Position numbers and translations under genes: made by a program. From Bacteroidaceae bacterium (lineage in GTDB: Bacteria > Bacteroidota > Bacteroidia > Bacteroidales > Bacteroidaceae), in assembly GCA_017541025.1 (NCBI GenBank), contig JAFXZY010000068.1:1-54990 (forward strand): a DNA stretch of 54,990 bases, written 5' to 3'. The notes below the pieces were generated by a model that worked only from the letters and a program-made list of their open reading frames with translations, was not told the origin of the DNA and did not search any database. Within the stretch, counting starts at the first letter, position 1. Every line of letters starts with the position of its first letter. Positions 45,057-53,115 of this stretch are shown here, in pieces.

Positions 45057-45099
45057 GTGAGAAGTAAGCAAAAGAAAAAGGAAAAGCACATTTTCTTTT

Positions 45100-45339
45100 C
45101 TTCTTTTCCCGAAAAGAAGCAAAAAACAATCATGGCTCACCCCGTAGGGGCGTAAGCTTGTGAGCCATACCAACACTTTGACGGAGGCAGCGTATGCTGC
45201 CGGAGGCAATTAAGCCCCTTTATGTGTAGAAAGGGGTTTGGGGAAAGTAGAATTTTCTTTTGGTTCTGTTTCTTTTTGAAAAGAAATAGAACGAATGCCT
45301 TTTGGTTCTTTTCGAAAAGAACAAACTCTCCTAAAGGAG
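45100..45339. repeat. Chain of six palindromes between manA and the TlpA-like gene
   Basis: CTTCTTTTC/GAAAAGAAG (45100-45119); ATGGCTCAC/GTGAGCCAT (45132-45168) with CCC/GGG inside; GGCAGC/GCTGCC (45186-45201); CCCCTTT/AAAGGGG (45215-45236); GTTCTGTTTCTTTT/AAAAGAAATAGAAC (45263-45292); the perfect 18-bp palindrome GTTCTTTTCGAAAAGAAC (45305-45322); CTCCT/AGGAG (45328-45339). No gene is credible in this 430-nt gap. Confidence 0.85.
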
Positions 45340-45414
45340 GGCTGGGTGGTTGTTGTGTCTCCTAAATATTCTTAAATTTCCCCTTCTCCTGCAGCATTTA
45401 ATGGGGAAAAAACG

Positions 45415-45422
45415 TAGCTTTG
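45415..45422 (+). promoter_or_regulatory. -7 box of the first TlpA-like gene
   Basis: TAGCTTTG, 34 nt before the ATG at 45,456. No clear -33 TTTG. Confidence 0.5.
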
Positions 45423-45455
45423 TACCGCAAACGTTTAACAAACACATAAAATCAA

Positions 45456-46553
45456 ATGAAAAAAACTCAACTTCTCTTGTTTGCAGCAGCCATGATGCTG
45501 GCAGCATGTAAAAACAATGTCATTACCCTTTCCGGTACAGTAGAGCGCGATCTCGACAGCATCCGCATCACAGCAATGCTTAACGACAATGGCGACACAC
45601 TCCTTGCCAAGGTTCCCGTTACCGACGGCCGTTACACTTGGCAGAGTACCGTGGACAGCATCTGCATCCTGCGTGTTTATTACGGAGAGGGCGACCGCGA
45701 TTTCTATCGCATTATCGGCGAGCCCGGCGACATAACCCTGAACATCCCCAAGGAAGGAGAGGACGAACCCTATCCCACCGGCACGCCGCTCAACGACAGC
45801 ATCCTTGCCTATCATAATGCCGTTACAGTGTTTGAAGAAAAGATTGATTCGCTTTATGAAAAGGAAGATAATGCGCAAAGCGATGAAGAGCGTGAGTCGA
45901 TTCGAGAAGAACTGTTTACTATATTGAGAGAGCAGGCGCAATGCCAGTCAGGTTTTCTGAGCCGCCACACGAACGACATGTTCGGCATCTATCTGCTGCG
46001 CGATTTCCAGCTCTACTGGTATCCCGAGTATATCGAGGAGACCACCAAGCAGATGAAGGAAAACTTCCCCGACAACTTCTGGGCAAAGTTTATTGCAGAC
46101 CACGTTGAGGGACAGATGCGAGGCTTCCCGGGGCGCCAGTACACCGACCTAAAGATGCAGACTCCCGAAGGCGGCGAGCTCAGCCTCTCGGACATCGTGC
46201 CCAATAACCGCTACACCTTCGTGGACTTCTGGGCAAGCTGGTGCGGACCCTGCTGCGCCGAGATTCCCAACGTGCAAGCTGTCTATGAGAAGTACCACGA
46301 CAAGGGACTGGAGGTCGTTGGCGTATCCTTCGACGGAGATGCAGAGGCATGGAAGGGTGCTATCGACAAATACGGCATCAAGTGGCTCAACATGTCTGAC
46401 CTCAAGGGTTGGGATTGTGAGGCTTCAAAGGTCTATGGCATCAGGAGCATTCCCTTCACTCTTCTTATCGGTCAGGATGGCATCATCGTAGAACGCTGGC
46501 TCCATGGCGACGGTATCATGAAGAAATTGGACGAGCTGATGGGCGAGAATTAA
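45456..46553 (+). CDS. TlpA-like thioredoxin-domain lipoprotein (first of two)
   Basis: A 365-residue lipoprotein. The signal peptide MKKTQLLLFAAAMMLAAC gives a lipobox LAAC. Residues about 25-130 form a DUF4369-like beta domain (ITLSGTVERDLDSIRITAML, GDITLNIP). A helical middle follows, then a thioredoxin fold from about 230 with FVDFWASWCGPCCAEIPNVQ, the CxxC redox motif being CGPC, plus KGLEVVGVSFDGD and the cis-proline in IRSIPFTLLI. It is a periplasmic thiol-disulfide oxidoreductase, of the kind that reduces cytochromes or outer-membrane proteins. The third Cys in CGPCC is unusual. It has its own terminator, and a relative follows 223 nt later. Confidence 0.93.
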   Translation: MKKTQLLLFAAAMMLAACKNNVITLSGTVERDLDSIRITAMLNDNGDTLLAKVPVTDGRYTWQSTVDSICILRVYYGEGDRDFYRIIGEPGDITLNIPKEGEDEPYPTGTPLNDSILAYHNAVTVFEEKIDSLYEKEDNAQSDEERESIREELFTILREQAQCQSGFLSRHTNDMFGIYLLRDFQLYWYPEYIEETTKQMKENFPDNFWAKFIADHVEGQMRGFPGRQYTDLKMQTPEGGELSLSDIVPNNRYTFVDFWASWCGPCCAEIPNVQAVYEKYHDKGLEVVGVSFDGDAEAWKGAIDKYGIKWLNMSDLKGWDCEASKVYGIRSIPFTLLIGQDGIIVERWLHGDGIMKKLDELMGEN

Positions 46554-46578
46554 CTCTTATTTCTGACCGCAAAAAATA

Positions 46579-46616
46579 AATCCGGAAGCGAGAAAGTACT
46601 TCCGGATTAATTTTTG
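46579..46616 (+). terminator. Terminator of the first TlpA-like gene
   Basis: AATCCGGAAG (46579-46588) and CTTCCGGATT (46599-46608) followed by AATTTTTG. Confidence 0.85.
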
Positions 46617-46726
46617 TTTCAGAACAACTGAATCCTACAGCCGGACAACTACTTCGCCAGTCTTACCCTTTTCCTAAAATTCTTTAATTGTTGGAAAGTT
46701 TTAATATGTGTTTCGTGGAATTGTAG

Positions 46727-46734
46727 TATATTTG
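46727..46734 (+). promoter_or_regulatory. -7 box of the second TlpA-like gene
   Basis: TATATTTG, 42 nt before the ATG at 46,776. No clear -33 TTTG. Confidence 0.5.
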
Positions 46735-46775
46735 TTGCCGGCAATAGATTTTTCAAACCAAAATACGCACAAAAA

Positions 46776-47834
46776 ATGAAGAGAAACATCCTTATCACAT
46801 TGGCTGCCATCTGTATGATGGGTTGTGAAGAATTCAGCAATTATACCGTCAGCGGTGACTTCTCTGAGTATGAAAAGAACTATTACATACCTGCCAAGGT
46901 GGACTCGGTATGCATCATTAACGATTCCACGACATCGGCATCAGCTGGAGAGATGGAAATTTGCGAAGTGGAGGACGGCAAGTTTTCATTCTGTGGTGGA
47001 GTGGAGCGGCCGATCTATTCCCTGTTAAGGGTTTACATGACAGTAGAATACGAGGGAGAGAAACATAAGAGTGTCGAGCAAATCCCCTTTATCTTAGAAC
47101 CCGGTAACATTGAGTTGCAAGGTGATAAGTTTCGAGGAACACCACTCAATGATGCAAGCGTTGAAATGAGTAATCAGTTATTAACATTAGATTATGATCA
47201 GGCAGAAGAGCACGAAAAAGCGAAGAAAGAGGCAACCAACTTCGTTAAGCAGCATGCAGAAGACCCAGCCTCTGTCTATCTTATAGTTGAATTGACACGT
47301 TGTATGGAAGCAAGGGACTTACTACCCTTGATAGACCTTTGCAGCGAGGACATGCAACACACCAATACTGGCTTTGCAATGGCAAGGGATCAGATAGTTA
47401 AAGAAGCCAATGCCCCACAGGCTGGTGATATGTTTGCAGACTTTGCTGTGGAGTACAATGGAAAAACCACTCGCCTGAGCGACTATGTGGGTAAAGGGCA
47501 GTATGTGCTGGTTGACTTCTGGGCATCGTGGTGCGGGCCCTGTCGTGGAGAGATCCCCAACCTCATCGCTGCCTATAATAAATATAAGGATAAGGGCCTG
47601 CAGGTGCTTGGCGTAGCTGCATGGGATAAGCCTGAGGACACGCTGAAAGCCATAAAGGAAGAAAAGGTTCCCTATCCGCAAATCATCAATTCGCAGGAAA
47701 TAGCTACCGATGTATATGGCATCACAGGTATTCCCGAAATCATCCTCTTTGCCCCAGATGGTAAAGTAGTAAAGCGCGGCCTACGCGGTGAGAACATAGA
47801 CAAGAAACTCTCGGAAATTTTAGGGGAGGAATAA
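46776..47834 (+). CDS. TlpA-like thioredoxin-domain lipoprotein (second of two)
   Basis: A 352-residue lipoprotein. The signal peptide MKRNILITLAAICMMGC gives a lipobox MMGC. It has the same plan as its neighbour: a beta-rich N-terminal part (DSVCIINDSTTSASAGEMEI, then IPFILEPGNIELQG), a helical middle, and a thioredoxin fold with VLVDFWASWCGPCRGEIPNL (active CGPC), QVLGVAAWDKPEDTLKAIKE and the cis-proline in ITGIPEIILF. The two proteins differ throughout, so they are old paralogues rather than a recent duplication. The gene has its own promoter box and terminator, so the pair may be regulated separately. Confidence 0.93.
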   Translation: MKRNILITLAAICMMGCEEFSNYTVSGDFSEYEKNYYIPAKVDSVCIINDSTTSASAGEMEICEVEDGKFSFCGGVERPIYSLLRVYMTVEYEGEKHKSVEQIPFILEPGNIELQGDKFRGTPLNDASVEMSNQLLTLDYDQAEEHEKAKKEATNFVKQHAEDPASVYLIVELTRCMEARDLLPLIDLCSEDMQHTNTGFAMARDQIVKEANAPQAGDMFADFAVEYNGKTTRLSDYVGKGQYVLVDFWASWCGPCRGEIPNLIAAYNKYKDKGLQVLGVAAWDKPEDTLKAIKEEKVPYPQIINSQEIATDVYGITGIPEIILFAPDGKVVKRGLRGENIDKKLSEILGEE

Positions 47835-47876
47835 AACAAAGAAGTGCCCGACATTCAATTAGGCACTTCTTTGTTT
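47834..47876 (+). terminator. Terminator of the second TlpA-like gene
   Basis: AAACAAAGAAGTGCC and GGCACTTCTTTGTTT make a 15-bp stem with a 13-nt loop, directly behind the stop. Confidence 0.9.
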
Positions 47877-47975
47877 GTTAACGGAAATGAGGTTAATATA
47901 TACTGCTATTTTCAAAAGAAATGTATACATTTGCAACGGATTTGCTGCAATACTGACAAAAATCCGTACCAAGAA

Positions 47976-48103
47976 TCAACGAGTAATATAAATAAAGTTT
48001 AACCTCATCAACCTGCACTACAAATAAGACTTAAAGTACTCAACGAGTAATACAAATAAGCCTCTAAGCTATCAACTAAAATCGTTAAACTACACGTAAA
48101 AAC
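47976..48103. repeat. Four diverged 32-bp tandem units
   Basis: Units start at 47976, 48008, 48040 and 48072, each with TCAAC. Units 1 and 3 are nearly identical over 20 bp (TCAACGAGTAATATAAATAA and TCAACGAGTAATACAAATAA). Unit 2 has TCAACCTGCACTACAAATAA. Unit 4 keeps only TCAAC and scattered bases. The spacing is exactly 32 bp each time. A TACATTTG box (47926-47933) precedes the array on the forward strand with no gene behind it. Confidence 0.85.
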
Positions 48104-48119
48104 ATGCCAACTCGGCAAA

Positions 48120-48203
48120 AATAATTATAACCAAGCCTTGGTTATTTATTTTCATGACTTGAAAATATATTTTCAAGGCTTGGTTATAAATTTTCAAGGC
48201 TTG
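48120..48203. repeat. Four 21-bp tandem units with internal palindromes
   Basis: Units begin at 48120, 48141, 48162 and 48183 and end in CCTTG, ACTTG, GCTTG and GCTTG. Units 3 and 4 share TTTTCAAGGCTTG. CTTGAAAATATATTTTCAAG (48158-48177) is a perfect 20-bp palindrome, and AACCAAG/CTTGGTT around 48,130-48,144 with a flanking AT run could act as a terminator for either direction. The array lies between the TlpA-like and S41 genes. Confidence 0.85.
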
Positions 48204-48263
48204 AGAATAGTTTTAAAAGGCGTATTAAAACATTTTCCCTTGTAGTTTAACGATGTTTTCATT

Positions 48264-49397
48264 CTATTTCTTCTTCAAATCCTCTGCCACCCACAGCACC
48301 CAATCGTCGATGTTGTCGGTGAGTTTTCTCGGGAAAGGCAAGGGAATGATAACGTCGGGCGGGATGCCAAGACCTTCGTTAGAGAAGTCTTTCTCGAAGA
48401 AACCAGAATCAACGGTCGTGGCATAGAAAACGCCAAAGCGGCTGTTAGGCAATAGTTCCGTACGACAATTGCCCGTCAGTTCGCAACCATAAGTGTTTCC
48501 AAGGCCATACACTTTAGCGCGATTGCTGTACTTCTTGACATATTTGGCAAGGCTTTCTGCAGCGCTCGCTGTAGCATTATCTACCAAGATAGCAGCATGC
48601 TTTATTCGGGTTGACTGTTGAAGGTTTGAACCATCATCGGTTTCCATATATTTCTCAAACTTCTTTTTCGAGGCCTCACATCTTTCTATCAGCTGTCGTA
48701 AAAAGACTGATGACGTATCCTGCTCCTGATAAAATTTCCAGTAAAGAAGGTTCTTGGGCGTGTTGCGAAGCCAATAGGTCTCCGGCTTATAAGGGTGGTC
48801 ATAAAGCAAATTGCAATACTCTTCCCATACACCATCACCGCCTCCGATATTGGCGCGTATGTCAATAATAAGATTCACACAGTCCGATGCCAGGAATTGA
48901 TGCAAGGCGTTTACCGTGCCGTCGTAGAAATCGCGATTGCACGACGGAACGCGGATGAGCCACGTAAGGGAATCCACTTTGCAGGACACAGGCCTCGGCT
49001 CATATTCGGAATTCTCCCCGAAATTGGTCAGCAGCGTAGTGTCTTCCTTTGCCAATTTCTCCATGGCCATCTCTTGCGCAGCCATTTGGAACAAGTCAGA
49101 ATTCTTCAGTGATATATGTCTGTCGAATTGGTTGTAGAACCATAGGACATAATCCGTGGCTGTCCGCTCCAAGCTGGCATCTCCATTGCTTAGTTTTTTA
49201 CGGAGCTGTTTCTTGAGAGCCTTGTATTCCCGCTTGTAGCCTTTCTGCATGATGGCATCGAAGGGAGCGTAGTTCTGTTCCACGAAACTGACCAGATAGT
49301 CGTAGTCCTCCAAGTCTTTCTTCAAGCTGTCAGGAACGGCAGCATTCACAATAGTACTGGCGATTGCAAGCAATGCGATAAGGAAGTTTCTTCTCAT
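48264..49397 (-). CDS. S41-family peptidase (C-terminal processing peptidase-like), exported
   Basis: A 377-residue protein. Signal peptide MRRNFLIALLAIASTIVNA. The C-terminal half has the S41 core: LIIDIRANIGGGDGVWEEYC, then ILVDNATASAAESLAKYVKK, where the Ser of ATASAAE is the likely nucleophile, and GLGNTYGCELTGN, YATTVDSGFFEKDF, EGLGIPPDVIIPLP. No PDZ domain is seen, so it is of the simple tricorn/CTP-like exported kind common in Bacteroidetes. The N-terminal 120 residues are helical (LKKQLRKKLSNGDASLERTA). It is a single gene, flanked on both sides by short tandem-repeat arrays. Confidence 0.92.
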   Translation of the reverse strand: MRRNFLIALLAIASTIVNAAVPDSLKKDLEDYDYLVSFVEQNYAPFDAIMQKGYKREYKALKKQLRKKLSNGDASLERTATDYVLWFYNQFDRHISLKNSDLFQMAAQEMAMEKLAKEDTTLLTNFGENSEYEPRPVSCKVDSLTWLIRVPSCNRDFYDGTVNALHQFLASDCVNLIIDIRANIGGGDGVWEEYCNLLYDHPYKPETYWLRNTPKNLLYWKFYQEQDTSSVFLRQLIERCEASKKKFEKYMETDDGSNLQQSTRIKHAAILVDNATASAAESLAKYVKKYSNRAKVYGLGNTYGCELTGNCRTELLPNSRFGVFYATTVDSGFFEKDFSNEGLGIPPDVIIPLPFPRKLTDNIDDWVLWVAEDLKKK

Positions 49398-49519
49398 TAT
49401 TATAATCAGTTTATGCCTTTAATATCTACTGTGTATTTGATATCTCCCAAAGTCTCCTTCTTGAGAAAGCAAACCATATAGATGGGAATGTAATATACAT
49501 TATTATTAATGCTTACGTT

Positions 49520-49632
49520 TTCATTGCAAAATACAAGGGCTTGCGGAATCATTTGTCCGTTTTCCAATGCAAATATAGGTGGTTTTGTCCGTTTTTCCAA
49601 CGTAAAAAGCAACGTTTTTGTCCGTTTTTCCG
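49520..49632. repeat. Direct repeats with 32-33-bp spacing upstream of the S41 gene
   Basis: TTTGTCCGTTTTCCAA at 49552, TTTGTCCGTTTTTCCAA at 49584 and TTTGTCCGTTTTTCC at 49617, plus a weaker copy starting near 49520. On the reverse strand one unit contains TATATTTG, a perfect -7 box, and another TTACGTTGG. The units could provide tandem promoters or a binding array for the S41 gene. An open frame through them (49663-49406, reverse) translates the repeat as EKRTK twice and is not credible. Confidence 0.8.
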
Positions 49633-49895
49633 ATAATATCAAGATTCTGAGGCTGAGGCTCAATAAAAACGAACTATCTGTAACCTTACTGATGAATCTT
49701 AGTTAGAAACCCCGTTGTTTCATCCAAAGTTCCAGTAAAACATCCCTGTGTCCCACCGTCCCACGTCCCATTAAGGTGCTTTAATACATTGGAGGGATGT
49801 GTCAGAATAGGCCCATTCCTCTTTTATTCATAAATCCTGAGATTTTAAGACAATAAAGGGGAATCCTCTGTCGTTATTATAATAAATATATAACG
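49633..49895. other. Intergenic stretch upstream of the lipoprotein gene
   Basis: No credible gene. It contains a GTCCCAC word repeated near 49,750-49,770 and an AT-rich leader just before the ATG at 49,896. No consensus promoter was found. Confidence 0.6.
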
Positions 49896-50762
49896 ATGAA
49901 ATATTTTTTTTCCATTCTTTTCGCAGCAACACTGCTGATTGCTTGTTCCAACAATCCGGATGAAATCATTGTAGAGCCCGACCCTCAGGAAATTATTCTA
50001 AACACAGGGAAACTGCTCTCAATGGACGGAGGCTACATGCACCTTGCTTATTCCTACGACGCTGAGGGTAGAGTGGTCTTTGCTGAACACGTCGATTCTG
50101 GATTTTCCCTTGTGAAGCAGTTGGCCGAATACGAGTACGAAGGTGACCGCATCTACATTAAGTTTCAGAGATTTGCGGAACTGCCAAATGGCGAGCACGA
50201 CCCTTACTATCACGACTACTGCCATTACGATACCCTCTTCCTCGTAGGTGGGAGAGTGGACAGCTTGGCAGGCTATAGACCATCCGCATACTTCGTGGGA
50301 GAGAACAGCCATTTCTACAAGTTCCGTTACAACGAGCGTGGCGAACTTATCTCCATCAGGGACGACAACGTGAAGACATACCCCTACGCAAGGTTTAAGG
50401 CGGGAGAACCGTGGTACACGGAGATGTACACGCTGGAATGGCAGGACGGTAACATCTGCAAGCGAACCTGCATCATACCCCAGACGCGGGACACGACGGT
50501 ATGGAACTACCGCTACTCAGAGTTGGCAGGCTCCCTTCCGGGAGGTGACCCAAGGAATGTCCTATTCGATCTCGTGCCTCTCATATCTACCGGATACTTG
50601 GGCGCCGACTGCCAGAACCTTTTGCAAAGTGTGGAATCAGAAGAGTTTACTGAGCAGATAGAATACATATTAGACGAGCGGCAAATGGTCTGTCAGACAA
50701 AATCAACCATCAATTTCTCTCATGGCTTGACACATTGTTACAACTACCAAATTAAGTGGTAA
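49896..50762 (+). CDS. Lipoprotein, family not recognised
   Basis: A 288-residue lipoprotein. The signal peptide MKYFFSILFAATLLIAC gives the lipobox LIAC. The mature part shows repeating short beta hairpins with YSYDAEGRVVFAEH, YEYEGDRIYIKFQRF, FRYNERGELISIRDDN and YTLEWQDGNICKRT, the pattern of YD/RHS-like or DUF4595-type repeats in Bacteroidetes surface lipoproteins. I cannot name the family with certainty. About 60 nt after its stop there is unassigned sequence, then a terminator shared with the convergent GH92 gene. Confidence 0.85.
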   Translation: MKYFFSILFAATLLIACSNNPDEIIVEPDPQEIILNTGKLLSMDGGYMHLAYSYDAEGRVVFAEHVDSGFSLVKQLAEYEYEGDRIYIKFQRFAELPNGEHDPYYHDYCHYDTLFLVGGRVDSLAGYRPSAYFVGENSHFYKFRYNERGELISIRDDNVKTYPYARFKAGEPWYTEMYTLEWQDGNICKRTCIIPQTRDTTVWNYRYSELAGSLPGGDPRNVLFDLVPLISTGYLGADCQNLLQSVESEEFTEQIEYILDERQMVCQTKSTINFSHGLTHCYNYQIKW

Positions 50763-50852
50763 GCCTGTCAAGATGAAGAAGTAGATCCCAGCAATACATA
50801 CAAGCTGAAAAAACTGTTGGATAAACTGAAATAGCCAACAAACACCTAATAT

Positions 50853-50896
50853 AAAGCAAAAGCCTGCTATCCGTAATAGATGGCAGGCTTCGCTTT
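50853..50896. terminator. Bidirectional terminator
   Basis: AAAGCAAAAGCCTGCTAT (50853-50870) pairs with ATGGCAGGCTTCGCTTT (50880-50896), flanked by A and T runs. It lies between the lipoprotein and the GH92 gene, whose stop is at 50,899. Confidence 0.8.
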
Positions 50897-50898
50897 AT

Positions 50899-53070
50899 TT
50901 ACTCGGTTACAATCGTAACCTCTCCTGATTTCAGCATATCATTATGGTTAAGGAACCAGCCTTTCAGGGGCTTGGTACCGCAGCGGATCTGCCGGATCTT
51001 CTCGCCATTGCCTTCCCTGCGGATTACCACACTCCGTCCGTCGCCCATCGTAAAGGTTACCCTGGGGAAGAGGGGAACGGTTACGATATACTGAGGGTCG
51101 GCAGGAGAATAGGTGTAAAGACCGATGGCATTGAAGACATACCACGAGGAAGTCTCGCCGGCATCATCCATTCCTGCGTATGCCAAGTGGTCGGCTCCCA
51201 TATCGTAATACTTGTCCATCAGCTCGTTCAGGATGCGCTGGGCCTTCTCCTGCTTGCCTATAAAATAATAGGTATAGGGAACGCTGTGGTCGGGCTGGTT
51301 GCCATGACAGTAGTTACCCATGAAGCCCGTCATGTTCCAAGCCTCGTAGCCGCGCCAAGGTTCGGTGAAGAGGCTGTCGAGCTTCTGCTCTACGGCCTGA
51401 TGGCTGGGATAGAGGGCTATCATGCCTTCGGGGTCGTGAGGCGCAAAGAAGAGGCTCTGCCAGGCATTGGCCTCGCGATACATATAAGCATAGTAGGGAT
51501 AGTAGGGGTCGAAATCCCTGATCCACTCGCCGCTCTCGATCTTGCCTCGCCAGAAGCCCGTACTGGGGTCGAAGAGGTTCTTGTAGTTGCCACTTCGCTG
51601 CATAAGAAGCTTGTAGTTCTGCTTGTCGCCTAAAATCTTGGCTACCTGAGCCACCACATAGTCGTCGTAGGCATATTCCTGCGTCTTGGTTACGGCTGCC
51701 TTGTACTCGTCCTCGGTAGGCACATCGGTGGTGTCCTTCTCGGCTATCCATCCGCGCTGGATGTATTCGTCTAAATAAGGTCTGCCGCCACGACCGGGAA
51801 CGGTGGCGTTCTTGAGGATGAGACGATAGGCACGCTCGAGGTCGAATCCCTGTATGCCGCGCTGCCACATGCCGCAAACCATTGTGCAGGCATGGTCGCC
51901 GTGGAAGAAGGTGGGCATATAGCCGCCGCGCTTCTCGCCTCGGTCCATGCAGGACTTGACGATGTCGCAAGCCACATCGGGCGTTATCATGGCCAAGAGC
52001 TGCAACTTGTTGCGATAGGTGTCCCAGAAGGAAGGGTCGGTATAGTAGCGGAAGTCGCCCTTGACCACCTGGTTGCGGGCATCCAGATACTCGCCGTTGA
52101 CATCGCTGCGCAAGACAGGCCACAGGAAGGCACGATAGAGGGTGCTATAGAGAAGGCCTTTCTGTCGCTCAGTGCCGCCTTCTACCTGAATATGCGAGAA
52201 GATCTTCTCCCAAGTCTCATCGGCTGCTTTATATACATCGGCAAAACCCTTGGCAGCCATCTCTGCCTCGAGGTTCTCCCTGGCATTCTCGATGCTGACG
52301 AAGCTGAAGCCTATCTTCAGTTCGAGGGGTGCTGCGCCCTTGTTGTTCTCGAAATCCACTATGGCGATGGTCTGCTTCTTGGCGGTCTCTAATTGGACGC
52401 TCTTTACCGGCAAGTTAGCGGTGGCATAGAAGTACATACGGCCGTGGCCGTCCTGATAGCCTTCGAAGGCATTGGCGGCGGTGGACTTGCGGATGTCCCA
52501 TCGGCGCGGACGACCGTTGTTCTTGGTGATATCCACCAAGAGGCGCTTCTCGTCCTCGGGACGGAAAGTATAGCGGTGGTAGGCACAACGCAGGGTGGCG
52601 GTAAGCTCGGCCTTTACGTTGTATCGCTGCAGGAAGACGCTATAGTAGCCGGGATGGGCCTCTTCCTGCTCGTGACTGAACCACGAGCAGTAGTTGTAAG
52701 GATAGAAGCGGCCCGTTACGGGCAGCATGGGGATATGCAGCTGGTCCCAATGGCCCTTGGCGGAATGGGCGAAGCCATAAATCTGATGGTCTTCGTACTG
52801 ATAGCCGCTGCCGCTGTGATACATGGTGACGGGTGTGCACTGGACCATAGCATTGGGCATAGCGGCACCGGGGAAGGTCTCGGCTCCCCAGGCACGTTTC
52901 ACTTCGGTGCGGGTGTATCCCAGTTCGTCGGGTGTCCACAAGGTGGCGGTGCCGAGGAAGGGATTACAGTATTGGGTAAGGTCTTTAGCTTGGCCGGAAA
53001 TGGCCAAGAAAAGCAGTATGCTTACTGCTTTTCGAATTGAGAATTGAAAATTGAAAATTGAGAATTTCAT
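50899..53070 (-). CDS. GH92-family mannosidase-type enzyme, secreted
   Basis: A 723-residue family-92 enzyme. The start is the ATG at 53,070; no other Met occurs before the family domain, and MKFSIFNFQFSIRKAVSILL then gives a signal peptide. Landmarks: YCNPFLGTATLWTPDELGYT, GSGYQYEDHQIYGFAHSAKG, DPSFWDTYRNKLQLLAMITP and YAGMDDAGETSSWYVFNAIG near 640. At the catalytic-acid position it has GNQPDHSVPY (near 590): Gln in place of Glu, and no His two residues later as in the 23,982 enzyme. So it may act on an unusual linkage. It follows the GH2 gene by 45 nt on the same strand and may be co-transcribed with it. The 5' codons contain a heptamer repeat. Confidence 0.93.
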   Translation of the reverse strand: MKFSIFNFQFSIRKAVSILLFLAISGQAKDLTQYCNPFLGTATLWTPDELGYTRTEVKRAWGAETFPGAAMPNAMVQCTPVTMYHSGSGYQYEDHQIYGFAHSAKGHWDQLHIPMLPVTGRFYPYNYCSWFSHEQEEAHPGYYSVFLQRYNVKAELTATLRCAYHRYTFRPEDEKRLLVDITKNNGRPRRWDIRKSTAANAFEGYQDGHGRMYFYATANLPVKSVQLETAKKQTIAIVDFENNKGAAPLELKIGFSFVSIENARENLEAEMAAKGFADVYKAADETWEKIFSHIQVEGGTERQKGLLYSTLYRAFLWPVLRSDVNGEYLDARNQVVKGDFRYYTDPSFWDTYRNKLQLLAMITPDVACDIVKSCMDRGEKRGGYMPTFFHGDHACTMVCGMWQRGIQGFDLERAYRLILKNATVPGRGGRPYLDEYIQRGWIAEKDTTDVPTEDEYKAAVTKTQEYAYDDYVVAQVAKILGDKQNYKLLMQRSGNYKNLFDPSTGFWRGKIESGEWIRDFDPYYPYYAYMYREANAWQSLFFAPHDPEGMIALYPSHQAVEQKLDSLFTEPWRGYEAWNMTGFMGNYCHGNQPDHSVPYTYYFIGKQEKAQRILNELMDKYYDMGADHLAYAGMDDAGETSSWYVFNAIGLYTYSPADPQYIVTVPLFPRVTFTMGDGRSVVIRREGNGEKIRQIRCGTKPLKGWFLNHNDMLKSGEVTIVTE
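53008..53066. repeat. Hairpin and heptamer repeat in the 5' codons of the GH92 gene
   Basis: GAAAAGCAGTA/TACTGCTTTTC hairpin (53008-53033) and four 7-bp units TTYTCAA on the coding strand (about 53037-53066). The same module occurs in the GH2 gene at 54936-54990. Confidence 0.85.
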
Positions 53071-53115
53071 GTTTTTTGGTTAGCGATTAGCGGTTTCCGT
53101 TTTCGTCTTTCGTTC

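Noticed and set aside
45026-45133. 36-codon N-terminal extension of phosphomannose isomerase
   Set aside because: It crosses the promoter box at 45,049 and a palindrome, and the known family starts at MRKSNYDK.
47976-48203. CRISPR array
   Set aside because: Repeats are imperfect and would leave at most 12-nt spacers; there are no cas genes.
49406-49663. 85-codon reverse open frame ahead of the S41 gene
   Set aside because: Its first part is only the translated DNA repeat (EKRTK twice); no family resemblance and no clear start.
51314-52123. 269-codon reverse open frame
   Set aside because: It is another frame of the GH92 gene, rich in Arg and Pro, with no domain.
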